Below are positions 28,224-36,115 of a stretch of 64,000 bases of DNA, in pieces; position 1 is the stretch's first letter; the number at the start of each line of letters is the position of its first letter. The stretch is from contig NZ_CP113063.1 of the NCBI RefSeq assembly GCF_026625785.1, positions 3,720,001-3,784,000 on the forward strand, given 5' to 3'. Origin of the DNA: Gordonia sp. SL306 (GTDB lineage Bacteria; Actinomycetota; Actinomycetes; Mycobacteriales; Mycobacteriaceae). Position numbers and translations under genes: made by a program. Below the pieces are notes generated by a model that was not told the origin of the DNA, ran no database searches, and saw only the letters and a list, made by a program, of their open reading frames with translations.

Positions 28224-29377
28224 CGCGCAGGCCCCGCGGCCTCCACCAGCACGCCGGTGGGGTTCGGGAACCGTACCCCGACACGCGATTCGATCGGGTG
28301 CTCCGCGCGTCCGATCACATCGGCCTCGAGGAGCTGGTCGGGCAGCCCGTCGACGGCGAGCGTGAGCCGCGTTGTCGCGCCACGCCAGACGGACCCGGTC
28401 ACCCGAGCGGCCAGTGACCCGGCCGCCCACAAGGTGGTCACTTCCACCTCGTGGGGACGGATGCACAGCGAAGCCCTGGTCCCGGGAGCCCATCGCCGCG
28501 TTGGCGCCGGCGCGCTGCCGGTGAACATCTTGTCGCCCACCGAGACCAGTGCCGTGGTACCCGACACCCGGCCGACGGTGCACGCGATGAGGTTCGCGCC
28601 GCCGAGGAAACCCGCGGTGAAGCTGCTGGGCGGGCGCGACCACAACTCATCCGCGGTTCCGATGTCGACGAGTTGCGCGTCCCGCATCACCGCGACCCGG
28701 GACGCCAGCGCCAGCGCCTCGGACTGATCGTGCGTCACGTACAGCATCGTCGTGTCGGGCAACGCATCCCGCAGCCGTTGCAGCTCGATCACCATGGACT
28801 GACGCAGGGTGGCGTCGAGTGCGGCGAGCGGTTCGTCGAGGAGCAACACATCGGGTCGGATCGCCAGCGCCCTGGCGATCGCCACCCGCTGCTGTTGTCC
28901 GCCGGAGAGCTCACGGGGCAGTCGTGACGCGTAGTCCGACATACTGACCATCGCGAGGGCATCCGAGACCTGCTCGGTGATCTTCGCTTTGGGGGTCCGC
29001 CGCGCCTTCAGGCCGAACGCGACATTGTCACGTACCCGCATGTGCGGGAACAGGGCGTACGACTGCACCACGACGCCGATGCCGCGTTTGGCGGGTGGCA
29101 GGTCGGTCACGTCCCGGCCCGACAGCCGGACCCGTCCGGCGCTGGGCCGCACGAATCCGGCCAGGGCGTTGAGTGCCGTCGACTTACCCGATCCGCTCGG
29201 TCCGAGCAGGGCAATCGTCTCCCCGCGCTCCACTCGGAGGGTGAAGTCGAGCAGGGCGTCGGTGGACTTCTCACCGCGCCCGTAGGAGACGGTCACGCGG
29301 TCGAAGGCGATGCTCGGTTGCTCCGGAGCGACAGTGCCGGAAACGCGCGTGGTCGGGGTCGTCAGCGGGTTGGACAT
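28220..29377 (-). CDS. phnT: ABC transporter ATP-binding protein (PhnT-like)
   Basis: 385 residues from the ATG at 29377 (MSNPLTTP). Walker A GPSGSGKST, Q-loop VVQSYALFPHM, signature LSGGQQQRVAIARAL, Walker B VLLLDEPLAAL and the switch His in YVTHDQSEA are all present, so it should be an active ATPase. A C-terminal TOBE domain (ASLCIRPHEVEV) follows. It energises the two permeases and lies 1 bp behind the substrate-binding protein gene. Confidence 0.88.
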   Translation of the reverse strand: MSNPLTTPTTRVSGTVAPEQPSIAFDRVTVSYGRGEKSTDALLDFTLRVERGETIALLGPSGSGKSTALNALAGFVRPSAGRVRLSGRDVTDLPPAKRGIGVVVQSYALFPHMRVRDNVAFGLKARRTPKAKITEQVSDALAMVSMSDYASRLPRELSGGQQQRVAIARALAIRPDVLLLDEPLAALDATLRQSMVIELQRLRDALPDTTMLYVTHDQSEALALASRVAVMRDAQLVDIGTADELWSRPPSSFTAGFLGGANLIACTVGRVSGTTALVSVGDKMFTGSAPAPTRRWAPGTRASLCIRPHEVEVTTLWAAGSLAARVTGSVWRGATTRLTLAVDGLPDQLLEADVIGRAEHPIESRVGVRFPNPTGVLVEAAGPAR

Positions 29378-29378
29378 C

Positions 29379-30440
29379 TCAGCTCCCGGTGGACTTCTGG
29401 TACGCGGCGACGTCGGTATCGAGCGACGTGAGCACCGAGTTCCAATCCGGGTTCCACACGGTGACACCCTTCATCACCTCGGACGGGGTCGGGGTGGTGC
29501 CGTCGGGAGCAGGCGGCGTGACGTCGGTGCGGACCGAAACGCCGAGCGCATGGGTGCCCACGGTCTGTTGGACGTCCTTGGAGAGCAGGAACTCGAGCAG
29601 TTTCTGGGCGTTCTCGGCATGCGGCGCGCCCTTGGTGACGCCCGCGAAGTAGGGCAGTGACACGGTGGTCCGAGACCCGTCGGGCATGGCGGGGAAAAAC
29701 AGATCGAACTTCGACCCGTCGTCGCGGATCGATGCCAGGTTCATCTGTACATCGCCGTTGGCGACCATCAGTTCACCATTGCTGACCTTGGGCTGGAGCT
29801 TGCCGGTCGAGCTCGACGGACCGACATTGTTGACCTGCAGTTTCGCGAGGTAGTCGAGGGCGGCCTGATCGCCCATGAGGTGTTGCAGCAGAAGCAGAAC
29901 CGCAGTGCCGTCACCGGCCTGGCCGGGTGTTGAGTACTGGATCTTGCCCTTGAATCGCGGTGAGAGAAGGTCGTCCCAGGTCTTGGGGGCGGGCGTGGCC
30001 GACGGATTTGCGATGAACGACAAGTAGTTGTCGACGATGGCGACAAACTTGCCGTCTGCATCCTTGTCGGCCTTGTCCACCGCCGTGGTGTCCACGCCGC
30101 TGTCGGCGAGCAGGCCCTCGCCCGCCGCCTTCTGGATGAACGGCGGCAAGGTGACCAGCAGGTCTGCCTGCGGATTGGACTGCTCCTTCTGGACGCGCGA
30201 CACCACCTCTCCCGAACCGGCTTCCACGATGTTGACCGAGATCCCGGTCTGCTGCCGGAAGGTGTCGAACTCGGTCTTGTACCAGCTTCCGAGCCCGTCG
30301 GCGGTGTACACGGTGATGCTCTTGTCGCCGGACTCGGAGGTTCCGGTACCGCCACAGGCGGCGGTGACGGCCATGGTGGCCGTGGTCAGGGCGAGAACGG
30401 CGGTACGCAAGGTGCCGCGTCGAAAGGCGGAGAGGCGCAT
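29379..30440 (-). CDS. phnS: Phosphonate ABC transporter substrate-binding lipoprotein (PhnS-like)
   Basis: 353 residues with an N-terminal lipoprotein signal ending in VTAACGG, so it is anchored outside the membrane. The rest is a family 1 solute-binding fold (SITVYTADGLGSWYKTEFDTF; VEAGSGEVVSRVQKE; YSTPGQAGDGTAVL; SLPYFAGVTKGAPHAENAQK). It is similar in layout to 2-aminoethylphosphonate binders and to Fe(III)/thiamine binders. The neighbouring genes decide for aminophosphonate. A GAAGGA ribosome-binding site precedes the ATG. Confidence 0.82.
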   Translation of the reverse strand: MRLSAFRRGTLRTAVLALTTATMAVTAACGGTGTSESGDKSITVYTADGLGSWYKTEFDTFRQQTGISVNIVEAGSGEVVSRVQKEQSNPQADLLVTLPPFIQKAAGEGLLADSGVDTTAVDKADKDADGKFVAIVDNYLSFIANPSATPAPKTWDDLLSPRFKGKIQYSTPGQAGDGTAVLLLLQHLMGDQAALDYLAKLQVNNVGPSSSTGKLQPKVSNGELMVANGDVQMNLASIRDDGSKFDLFFPAMPDGSRTTVSLPYFAGVTKGAPHAENAQKLLEFLLSKDVQQTVGTHALGVSVRTDVTPPAPDGTTPTPSEVMKGVTVWNPDWNSVLTSLDTDVAAYQKSTGS

Positions 30441-30518
30441 GCTGTTTCCTTCATTCGAGTGATGAGGTGGAGGTGATGGAGGAGCCGACGCGCCATTGCG
30501 TGCGGTCCCGGGTCTGGA

Positions 30519-31202
30519 TCAATGGGTGAGCAGCTCGCCGAACTGGCGTACGGAGTCGACGATGTGAGTGGCGCCTGCAGCGTTCAGGCGCGTTTCGTCG
30601 TGTGCGCCGGTGAGGGCGCCTGCCACGATCTCGGCACCTGCGCGGATGCCGCTCGTGATGTCGTTGGCGGTGTCGCCGAGGACAGCGACCTGGCGGACAT
30701 CGTCGATCCGCAGATCGATCACCGCGGACAGGATCATGTCCGGGAACGGGCGCCCGCGGACGGCGGCCGACGGCGCAACCGTGAGGTCCGCGATGCCTTC
30801 CCAGCCGAGTGCGGTCAGCAGCCGTCGCTGTGTCTCGGCACTGAAGCCCGTCGTCAGCGCGACCTTGATCCCGGCGGTCCGCAACACTTCGATGGTGTCG
30901 GCGGCCCCACCGATCTCGCGCACGCCACCATCGGAAAGCGATGAGGCGTAGGCATTCTCGAATGCGGTGTTGGCGAGTTGGGCGCGTGCTTCGTCACCGT
31001 CGACCAGATGACGGAAGACGACGATCTTGGACTGGCCCATGGTGTCGACCACGTACTGGCGTGCCTGGTCGTGGTCGGGGCCGTCCGCGGGGAGGCCGGC
31101 GGCATCGGCGGCGGCATCGAACGCGGCCAGCACGAGCCCGTCGTCGGCGACAGTGGTGCCTGCCATGTCGAGCGCGGCCAGGCGGATCTTCAGGTCGGAC
31201 AA
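30519..31202 (-). CDS. Phosphonatase-like HAD hydrolase
   Basis: 227 residues from a TTG at 31202 with GAAAGG nine bases upstream. HAD motif 1 is LDMAGT (D12), the DxAGT form typical of phosphonoacetaldehyde hydrolase rather than DxDxT. The cap domain has MGQSKIVVFR, placing K59 where phosphonatase PhnX forms its Schiff base. The C-terminal acidic motif is LGDTANDITSG. It therefore has the residues to cleave the C-P bond of a 2-oxoethylphosphonate. It matches, from memory, the PhnX-like family TIGR03351, which is not linked to the PhnW transaminase; no phnW is present here. The FAD-dependent oxidoreductase next door probably makes its aldehyde substrate. Confidence 0.85.
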   Translation of the reverse strand: MSDLKIRLAALDMAGTTVADDGLVLAAFDAAADAAGLPADGPDHDQARQYVVDTMGQSKIVVFRHLVDGDEARAQLANTAFENAYASSLSDGGVREIGGAADTIEVLRTAGIKVALTTGFSAETQRRLLTALGWEGIADLTVAPSAAVRGRPFPDMILSAVIDLRIDDVRQVAVLGDTANDITSGIRAGAEIVAGALTGAHDETRLNAAGATHIVDSVRQFGELLTH

Positions 31203-31224
31203 GGTAATGCCTTTCGAGTCGGAC

Positions 31225-32361
31225 TCAGAGGTTCATCAGGTCGGCGGTCTGTTCGCCGATGGCGGGGCCGAGCGTCATCCCCCGGCCGCCGGGACCGGTG
31301 ACCACCCAGACGCCGGGTGACACTTGCTCCCGGAACGCGATCGCGGCCGGGTCCAGGCATTGTGAGTAGACGCCCGACCAACGGCGGACGATTCCGGGCA
31401 GGGGGCGTCCGAGCAGGGATTCGACGACCTGTCGGAGATGTTCGTAAGGCTCTTCGGTGACGTCGAATCCGAACACCCCATCGTCGTCGTACTCGTGGGT
31501 GTCGCCGATCGTCAGCCCGCCGTCGAGACGCTGCACGCAGAGCAACTGCATGTGGTGCTCGGCCGCGACCGGGGCCTGGGACTGGGTTGCCGTGAGCAAC
31601 TCGAGCGCATCGCCGGCGAAACCCGGGTAGTACCGGAAGCTGTCGGGGTCGGCGATCGCGGTGGTCAGCTCCTCGCCGAGCGGAGCGGTCTGCATCATCT
31701 GCAGGCGGACGCGTCGGACCGGCGGCGCCGAACCGAGCAACTCGCGGGTGAGACCACCGTGTATCGCACCGGGACAGTGGATGATCGCGTCGCCATGGTG
31801 CGTCGTCCCGTGGTCGTCGCGCACCGACACGCCGGACTCCGCCGATTCGACCGATCGGACTTCGCGTCCGGGCACGAAATCGTATCGACCGGTACCGGTC
31901 AGGTGGGATCGGAGAGCGGGCAGCGCGATCCGTGACTCGACCGCACCGTCACGAGAACAGTGCAGAGCGGCACGGAAGTCGCCACGCAGCGCGGGATTGA
32001 TCCGTCGCACGGCCTCCGGATCGATCAGCGTGAAGCCGCGATCGGCGGCGTCGGGCCGGCTGGACACATCTTCGGCCACCGCTAGCTCGGCTGCCGTCCG
32101 GACCATCGTGAGTGACCCGCACGGTCGGAACCCGATGCCGGGTACCTCGGTCCCGATCTTTTCCCAGAGATCGCGCGATCGTTGTGCCGCAGCGAGTTCA
32201 CCCGGTGCGCGACCGGAGACCCACACGAGGCCGAAGTTGCGGACCGTGGCGCCACGCGCTTCTCGTTCGCGCTCGATCTGCACCACCCGGTGCCCGCGAA
32301 CGACCGCCGACCAGGCATGGGCGGTGCCCAGGATTCCGCCACCGATGACGATGATCTTCAT
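31225..32361 (-). CDS. FAD-dependent oxidoreductase of the phosphonate cluster
   Basis: 378 residues of the glycine-oxidase/D-amino-acid-oxidase type. The N-terminal dinucleotide-binding motif is IVIGGGILGTAHAW; the end has VVTGPGGRGMTLGPAIGE, which contacts FAD. It resembles the family I recall as TIGR03364, proposed to deaminate an aminophosphonate oxidatively to the phosphono-aldehyde used by the phosphonatase-like enzyme. First gene of the minus-strand phn operon, reading away from two palindromic operators. Exact substrate (2-aminoethylphosphonate, a hydroxylated or N-methyl form) is open. Confidence 0.82.
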   Translation of the reverse strand: MKIIVIGGGILGTAHAWSAVVRGHRVVQIEREREARGATVRNFGLVWVSGRAPGELAAAQRSRDLWEKIGTEVPGIGFRPCGSLTMVRTAAELAVAEDVSSRPDAADRGFTLIDPEAVRRINPALRGDFRAALHCSRDGAVESRIALPALRSHLTGTGRYDFVPGREVRSVESAESGVSVRDDHGTTHHGDAIIHCPGAIHGGLTRELLGSAPPVRRVRLQMMQTAPLGEELTTAIADPDSFRYYPGFAGDALELLTATQSQAPVAAEHHMQLLCVQRLDGGLTIGDTHEYDDDGVFGFDVTEEPYEHLRQVVESLLGRPLPGIVRRWSGVYSQCLDPAAIAFREQVSPGVWVVTGPGGRGMTLGPAIGEQTADLMNL

Positions 32362-32379
32362 GCAGATCAGTCTGCATTC

Positions 32380-32395
32380 TTTGGTCTAGACCAAA
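32380..32395. promoter_or_regulatory. GntR-family operator, site 1
   Basis: Perfect palindrome TTTGGTCTAGACCAAA, 19 bp upstream of the FAD oxidoreductase start. The core TGGTCTAGACCA is the form bound by HutC-subfamily GntR regulators (DasR/NagR type), matching the GntR protein encoded nearby. Confidence 0.85.
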
Positions 32396-32424
32396 CAGGA
32401 TCCGCTACGGAAACACTTGGTGAA

Positions 32425-32444
32425 CTTTTGGTCTAGACCAAAAG
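32425..32444. promoter_or_regulatory. GntR-family operator, site 2
   Basis: Perfect 20-bp palindrome CTTTTGGTCTAGACCAAAAG, 16 bp upstream of the HD-domain gene. Its centre is 47 bp from that of site 1. The two sites could be bound together to control both divergent phn transcripts. Confidence 0.87.
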
Positions 32445-32459
32445 CGGTATGCTTGAGAC

Positions 32460-33020
32460 ATGTCGTCTTCGTCCGAGATCGCTGCCGAGGTGACCGCTGT
32501 GCTCCGATCCCTGCGTGGCATCTGGGATGAGCCGACCGTCGACGAGCTCGACCACGCGATGCAGGCCGGATGGCATGCCCAGGCCGACAGTGCGCCCGAT
32601 GATCTCGTCCTCGCCGCGGTTCTCCATGATGTCGGCCGGAGCCCGCTCCTGCCCGGGCCCGAGCCACACGATCGGATTGCCCGTGAATGGCTGACCCCTC
32701 GGTTCGGGGCGCGGGTTGGCTGGCTGGCCGGGGCTCACGTCGCGGCGAAGCGATTCCTCGCGGCCACCGAATCCGGCTATGCCGCCGGACTTTCCGAGAC
32801 CTCGGTGGATTCGCTTGCGCACCAGGGCGGAGCAGGCGGTGTCGATGCTTCGTGGACGGCGCACCCCTGGTGGACCGATGCCATCCGGCTGCGTCGATAC
32901 GATGACGCCGCAAAGGTTGTCGGGGCGCCCGGAATGGATATCGTCGAGGCCGGAAACCTGGCCGGGATGATCGCGGATCGATTGGTGGTCGAGCCGCGGC
33001 CGGGAGGATTGTCACGGTGA
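32460..33020 (+). CDS. HD-domain protein, probable PhnZ/MIOX-type diiron oxygenase
   Basis: 186 residues. Potential metal ligands follow the order of the mixed-valence diiron oxygenases PhnZ and MIOX: H32 (DHAMQAGWHA), H56-D57 (LAAVLHDVGRS), H70 (PHDRIA), H93 (AGAHVAAKR) and D140 (WWTDAIRLRRYDD). This is similar in order and spacing to PhnZ H34, H58-D59, H80, H104, D161. HD proteins linked to phosphonate operons have been grouped (from memory) as TIGR03276. It is divergent from the catabolic operon, under the second operator, and its stop overlaps the gntR start. Inferred role: oxidative cleavage of an alpha-hydroxyphosphonate. A hydrolytic phosphodiesterase remains possible. Confidence 0.78.
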   Translation: MSSSSEIAAEVTAVLRSLRGIWDEPTVDELDHAMQAGWHAQADSAPDDLVLAAVLHDVGRSPLLPGPEPHDRIAREWLTPRFGARVGWLAGAHVAAKRFLAATESGYAAGLSETSVDSLAHQGGAGGVDASWTAHPWWTDAIRLRRYDDAAKVVGAPGMDIVEAGNLAGMIADRLVVEPRPGGLSR

Positions 33021-33718
33021 CCGTCGAGCCCCGCAAATACTACCGGGTGCGGACCGAGCTCGAACGAATGGTCTCCGCTCTCGACGAGGGCGATGCCGTT
33101 CCGCCCGAACGCGCGCTCGCCGAGCAGTTCTCGGTCGCGCGGGAGACGGTGCGGCAGGCGCTGCAGGATCTGCTCGTGGAAGGGCGAATCGAGAGGCGAG
33201 GCCGTCGGACCGTGGTGTCCGCGCCGAAATTGGTGCAGCCGTTGTCCTTACGCTCCTACACCGAGGGGGCGAAGGAGCACGGACGTGTGCCCGGGCGCAT
33301 CCTGGTGACCTTCGAGGACATCGTGGGCGATCAGCCGATGTGTGATGCGTTGGGTATCGCGCCGGGTTCACCGGTGATGCATCTCGAACGGGTATTGCTG
33401 GCGGACGGGGTCAAGCTGGGGCTGGAGAGCACTTATCTCGCCCAAGCCAGATTCGGCGACTTCGCGCAGACCTTCGACCCGCAGATGTCGCTGTACGCCG
33501 CGATACGTGCGAAGGGCGTCGAGTTCGCCAGCGCCGAGGAACGCATCGAGACCGCGCTGGCCTCCCCCCGGGAGGCCGATCTACTGGAGACGACCACCCT
33601 CATGCCGATGATGTTGCTCCGCCGGCGTTCGCTCGACGTCGACGGAATGCCCATCGAGGTGGTGCGGTCGCTCTACCGCGGCGACCGGGTCGCGTTCGCG
33701 GCCGTGCTGCGTAACTGA
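33017..33718 (+). CDS. phnR: GntR-family (HutC/UTRA) regulator of the phosphonate genes
   Basis: 233 residues from a GTG overlapping the previous stop. N-terminal winged helix: PPERALAEQFSVARETVRQALQ (about 30-50). The remainder is a UTRA ligand-binding domain ending FAAVLRN, with PGSPVMHLERVLLADG as its typical core. HutC-subfamily proteins bind TGGTCTAGACCA-like palindromes; two lie upstream of this operon. It should repress both the HD-gntR pair (autoregulation) and the divergent catabolic operon until an aminophosphonate or metabolite is bound. Confidence 0.87.
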   Translation: MTVEPRKYYRVRTELERMVSALDEGDAVPPERALAEQFSVARETVRQALQDLLVEGRIERRGRRTVVSAPKLVQPLSLRSYTEGAKEHGRVPGRILVTFEDIVGDQPMCDALGIAPGSPVMHLERVLLADGVKLGLESTYLAQARFGDFAQTFDPQMSLYAAIRAKGVEFASAEERIETALASPREADLLETTTLMPMMLLRRRSLDVDGMPIEVVRSLYRGDRVAFAAVLRN

Positions 33719-33783
33719 CCGATCCGTACGGAGTCGTCGGGAAACTGTCCGATCACACAAGGAATGGCGCAATAATTGGTCGT

Positions 33784-35412
33784 ATGACCACCACTGCGGG
33801 CGTATCCCTCGGTCAATTGGTCCTCGCCCTCGACAGCACGGTCGCGAACCTGCTGGGTGCCCCGAGTGGCCTGGACCAGCGGCTGTCGTCGGCGGCGCTC
33901 CTCGACGTCGACGACATTCACCTCGGCCTCGGTCGCGCGGCCCGTGGCGCCGAACTGTTCCTGTTCGTCGGCGTCCCCGACGACGACGTGCTCACGTGGT
34001 TGTCGGGTCTCGGTGCCCATCGACCGGTGGCCATCCTCTGCAAGGCGCCGTCGGAACGAGTCGTCGAGCTTGCCGAGACGAACGGCGTAGCCGTCATCGC
34101 GATCGATCCACATGCGCGCTGGGAGCGGATCTACCACCTCGTCATGCGCGTCCTGGAGGGCGCTCCCGGGCCCGGCTCGGGCATGGCGGGTGAATCGATG
34201 CGGTCCGGGGCGATCGGCGACCTCTTCGAACTTGCCGCCGAGGTCGCCCGGCGAACCGGCGGGCTCGTCAGCATCGAGGACGAGCGGTCCCACGTCCTCG
34301 CGTACAGCAGCGCCGGGGACGAGGCAGACGAATTGCGTCGGCTCTCGATCCTCGGTCGGGAAGGGCCGCCGGAGATGCTCGCCTGGCTGCGGCAGTGGGG
34401 CGTGATGGACGCGGTACGTACCGCGACCGACGTGGTCGTCGTCGACGAACGGGCCGATCTGGCACTGCGACCGCGGCGCGCCATCGGCATTCGCCGGCCC
34501 GCGGCGGACGGGCCGGGGGAGTTCCTCGGTGTCGTGTGGCTCCAGCAAGGACGCACGGCGCTGTCCACCGACACCGACGAGGTGCTTGCGGGGGCGGCCG
34601 CCGTTGCCGCACGGATGATCGCGCGCCGCAAGGCCGCGGGAACCGCTCACGACGACGTGGTCCGCCGTCTGCTGGGTGCGCGGGGTGAGGTTGTCGACGC
34701 CGATTACCTCGGCACGCAGCTCGGCATCGCTGTCGACCTGCCGATGACGGTTGTCGGCTTCGGTGCGGCAAACGACGACGAGGGTCCGGCTGCGGTGCTC
34801 GGGGCGGCCGGTGAGGTGTCGGCACTCACCTTGCACGCGAGCGCGTTCAGTCCACTGTCGGTGACGTCCACGATCGGATCTCGTGCGTACGTCATACTCC
34901 CGCAGGTGGATCCTGACGCGACGGTCGCCTGGGGGAGGTCGGTCATCATGGCCGCGGAACGCCAGTTCGGCGTCGCGTTGCGGGCCGTGATCGCCGGTCC
35001 GGACGATGGTCTCGCGACGGTGCCGGCGCTGCGCGCCCAGGTAGATCGCGTTCTCGACGCCGCCGAACGCGAAGGAGAGTTGATCGCCGACGTCACCACG
35101 GTCGGCGAATCGCAGACCGGCGTTCTCCTCGGCGAGATCGTCGCCCACCTCACCGCGAACCCGGAACTGATGGACACCCGGGTCGTCGAGCTCGCCGAGA
35201 CGGACCGGCGCACCGGCAGCGAGTTCATCACGTCGCTGCGCGTATACCTCGACCGATTCGGAGATGTGCGCTCGGCCGCAACAACTTTGCACATACACCC
35301 GAACACCCTCCGGTATCGGATCCGTCGGCTGCAAGAGATCACCGGAATGGATCTCGACGACCCGGCGACCCGGCTCGTTGTCGCGCTGTCGCTGCGTGCC
35401 GGTGCGGCGTAG
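33784..35412 (+). CDS. PucR-family regulator, possible proline-utilisation regulator (PruC-like)
   Basis: 542 residues. The middle and C-terminal parts match PucR/CdaR regulators: a GGDEF-like fold (around VDLPMTVVGFGAAND) and a C-terminal helix-turn-helix (FGDVRSAATTLHIHPNTLRYRIRRL). The N-terminal 180 residues are a purine-catabolism-regulator-like sensor (ELFLFVGVPDDD; VAILCKAPSERVVEL). In M. tuberculosis a PucR-type gene of similar size (Rv1186c) is divergent from pruA-putB. Here the same orientation holds but the phosphonate island intervenes, so it may be the displaced proline regulator. Not proven. Confidence 0.8.
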   Translation: MTTTAGVSLGQLVLALDSTVANLLGAPSGLDQRLSSAALLDVDDIHLGLGRAARGAELFLFVGVPDDDVLTWLSGLGAHRPVAILCKAPSERVVELAETNGVAVIAIDPHARWERIYHLVMRVLEGAPGPGSGMAGESMRSGAIGDLFELAAEVARRTGGLVSIEDERSHVLAYSSAGDEADELRRLSILGREGPPEMLAWLRQWGVMDAVRTATDVVVVDERADLALRPRRAIGIRRPAADGPGEFLGVVWLQQGRTALSTDTDEVLAGAAAVAARMIARRKAAGTAHDDVVRRLLGARGEVVDADYLGTQLGIAVDLPMTVVGFGAANDDEGPAAVLGAAGEVSALTLHASAFSPLSVTSTIGSRAYVILPQVDPDATVAWGRSVIMAAERQFGVALRAVIAGPDDGLATVPALRAQVDRVLDAAEREGELIADVTTVGESQTGVLLGEIVAHLTANPELMDTRVVELAETDRRTGSEFITSLRVYLDRFGDVRSAATTLHIHPNTLRYRIRRLQEITGMDLDDPATRLVVALSLRAGAA

Positions 35413-35423
35413 AAAGGAATGAC

Positions 35424-35795
35424 GTGAGTCCTCGCGATCACGACGGCATCCGGGCAACGCTTGGCGCGGAACGCGACTCGACCGTTTCGCTCATCGAAGC
35501 GCTGTCTTCGCGGTTGCAGTCGGTCGTCGAGGCGACGGCCGACTCCAGCTCCGACGACGAGCACGATCCCGAAGGCACGACACTCGCCGTCGAGCGTGGA
35601 CAGATCGTCGCCCAACTGGACAGGTCGCGGGTGCGGCTCGATGAGATCGATGCGGCGTTCGGCCGCCTCGATCACGGTACCTACGGCCGCTGCGAGAGTT
35701 GTGGTGAGTCGATCGGTCCGGAGCGTCTCGATGCGCTGCCTGCCGCGCGGCACTGCATCGATTGCGCAACGCGCAATTCCGCTCGACGATGGTGA
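35424..35795 (+). CDS. DksA/TraR-type zinc-finger protein
   Basis: 123 residues from a GTG 11 bp after the PucR gene, with GAAAGGA upstream. The N-terminal helical region (ERDSTVSLIEALSSRL to LDRSRVRLDEIDAAFGRL) is a likely coiled coil. The C-terminal four-cysteine zinc finger is CESCGESIGPERLDALPAA then HCIDCA. Such proteins bind RNA polymerase through the secondary channel or act as small regulators; the exact role is unknown. The downstream 250 bp is an unusual repeat array. Confidence 0.85.
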   Translation: MSPRDHDGIRATLGAERDSTVSLIEALSSRLQSVVEATADSSSDDEHDPEGTTLAVERGQIVAQLDRSRVRLDEIDAAFGRLDHGTYGRCESCGESIGPERLDALPAARHCIDCATRNSARRW

Positions 35796-35796
35796 C

Positions 35797-36048
35797 GCCG
35801 ACAGCAGCCCGTATCCCGCCGACAGCAACCGAAATCACGCCGACAGCAACCCGTATCCCGCCGACAGCAACCCTGATCCCGCCGACAGCAACCGAAATCA
35901 CGCCGACAGCAACCAGATTTGCACCGACAGCACCGCTACAGTTGGGCGAAGGAGCAGCCCGACGGCATGGTTGCGCGCGATGATCGCGCGAAACCGGTTG
36001 CCGTCGACGCGAAACCGGTTGCTGTCGGCGGGAAACGGGTTGCTGTCG
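35797..36048. repeat. Inverted arrays of 21-bp units between convergent genes
   Basis: Seven forward units of 21 bp start at 35797, 35818, 35839, 35860, 35881, 35902 and 35923, each beginning GCCGACAGCA or nearly so (the last ACCGACAGCA). After a 42-bp spacer come three units in inverted orientation (35986-36006, 36007-36027, 36028-36048; GAAACCGGTTGC...). Forward units alternate between CCGTATCCC and CGAAATCAC endings, giving a partial 42-bp higher order. The array lies between the dksA-like gene (+) and glnA (-). Unit length equals two DNA turns. No coding signal is apparent despite open frames. Confidence 0.8.
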
Positions 36049-36065
36049 GCGGGGGTGGTGCGACA

Positions 36066-36100
36066 ACAGTGCCCGCCGGTGAAGTTCCGGCGGGCACTGT
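36066..36100 (-). terminator. Hairpin terminator candidate for glutamine synthetase
   Basis: Perfect 14-bp stem (ACAGTGCCCGCCGG paired with its complement) with a 7-base loop, 15 bp past the glnA stop on the minus strand. A run of Ts is nearly absent, as in many actinobacterial terminators. Confidence 0.6.
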
Positions 36101-36115
36101 CACGACTCGATGAGC

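Noticed and set aside
35797-36048. Possible CRISPR array
   Set aside because: Units are directly adjacent with no spacers, half are inverted, and no cas genes are present.
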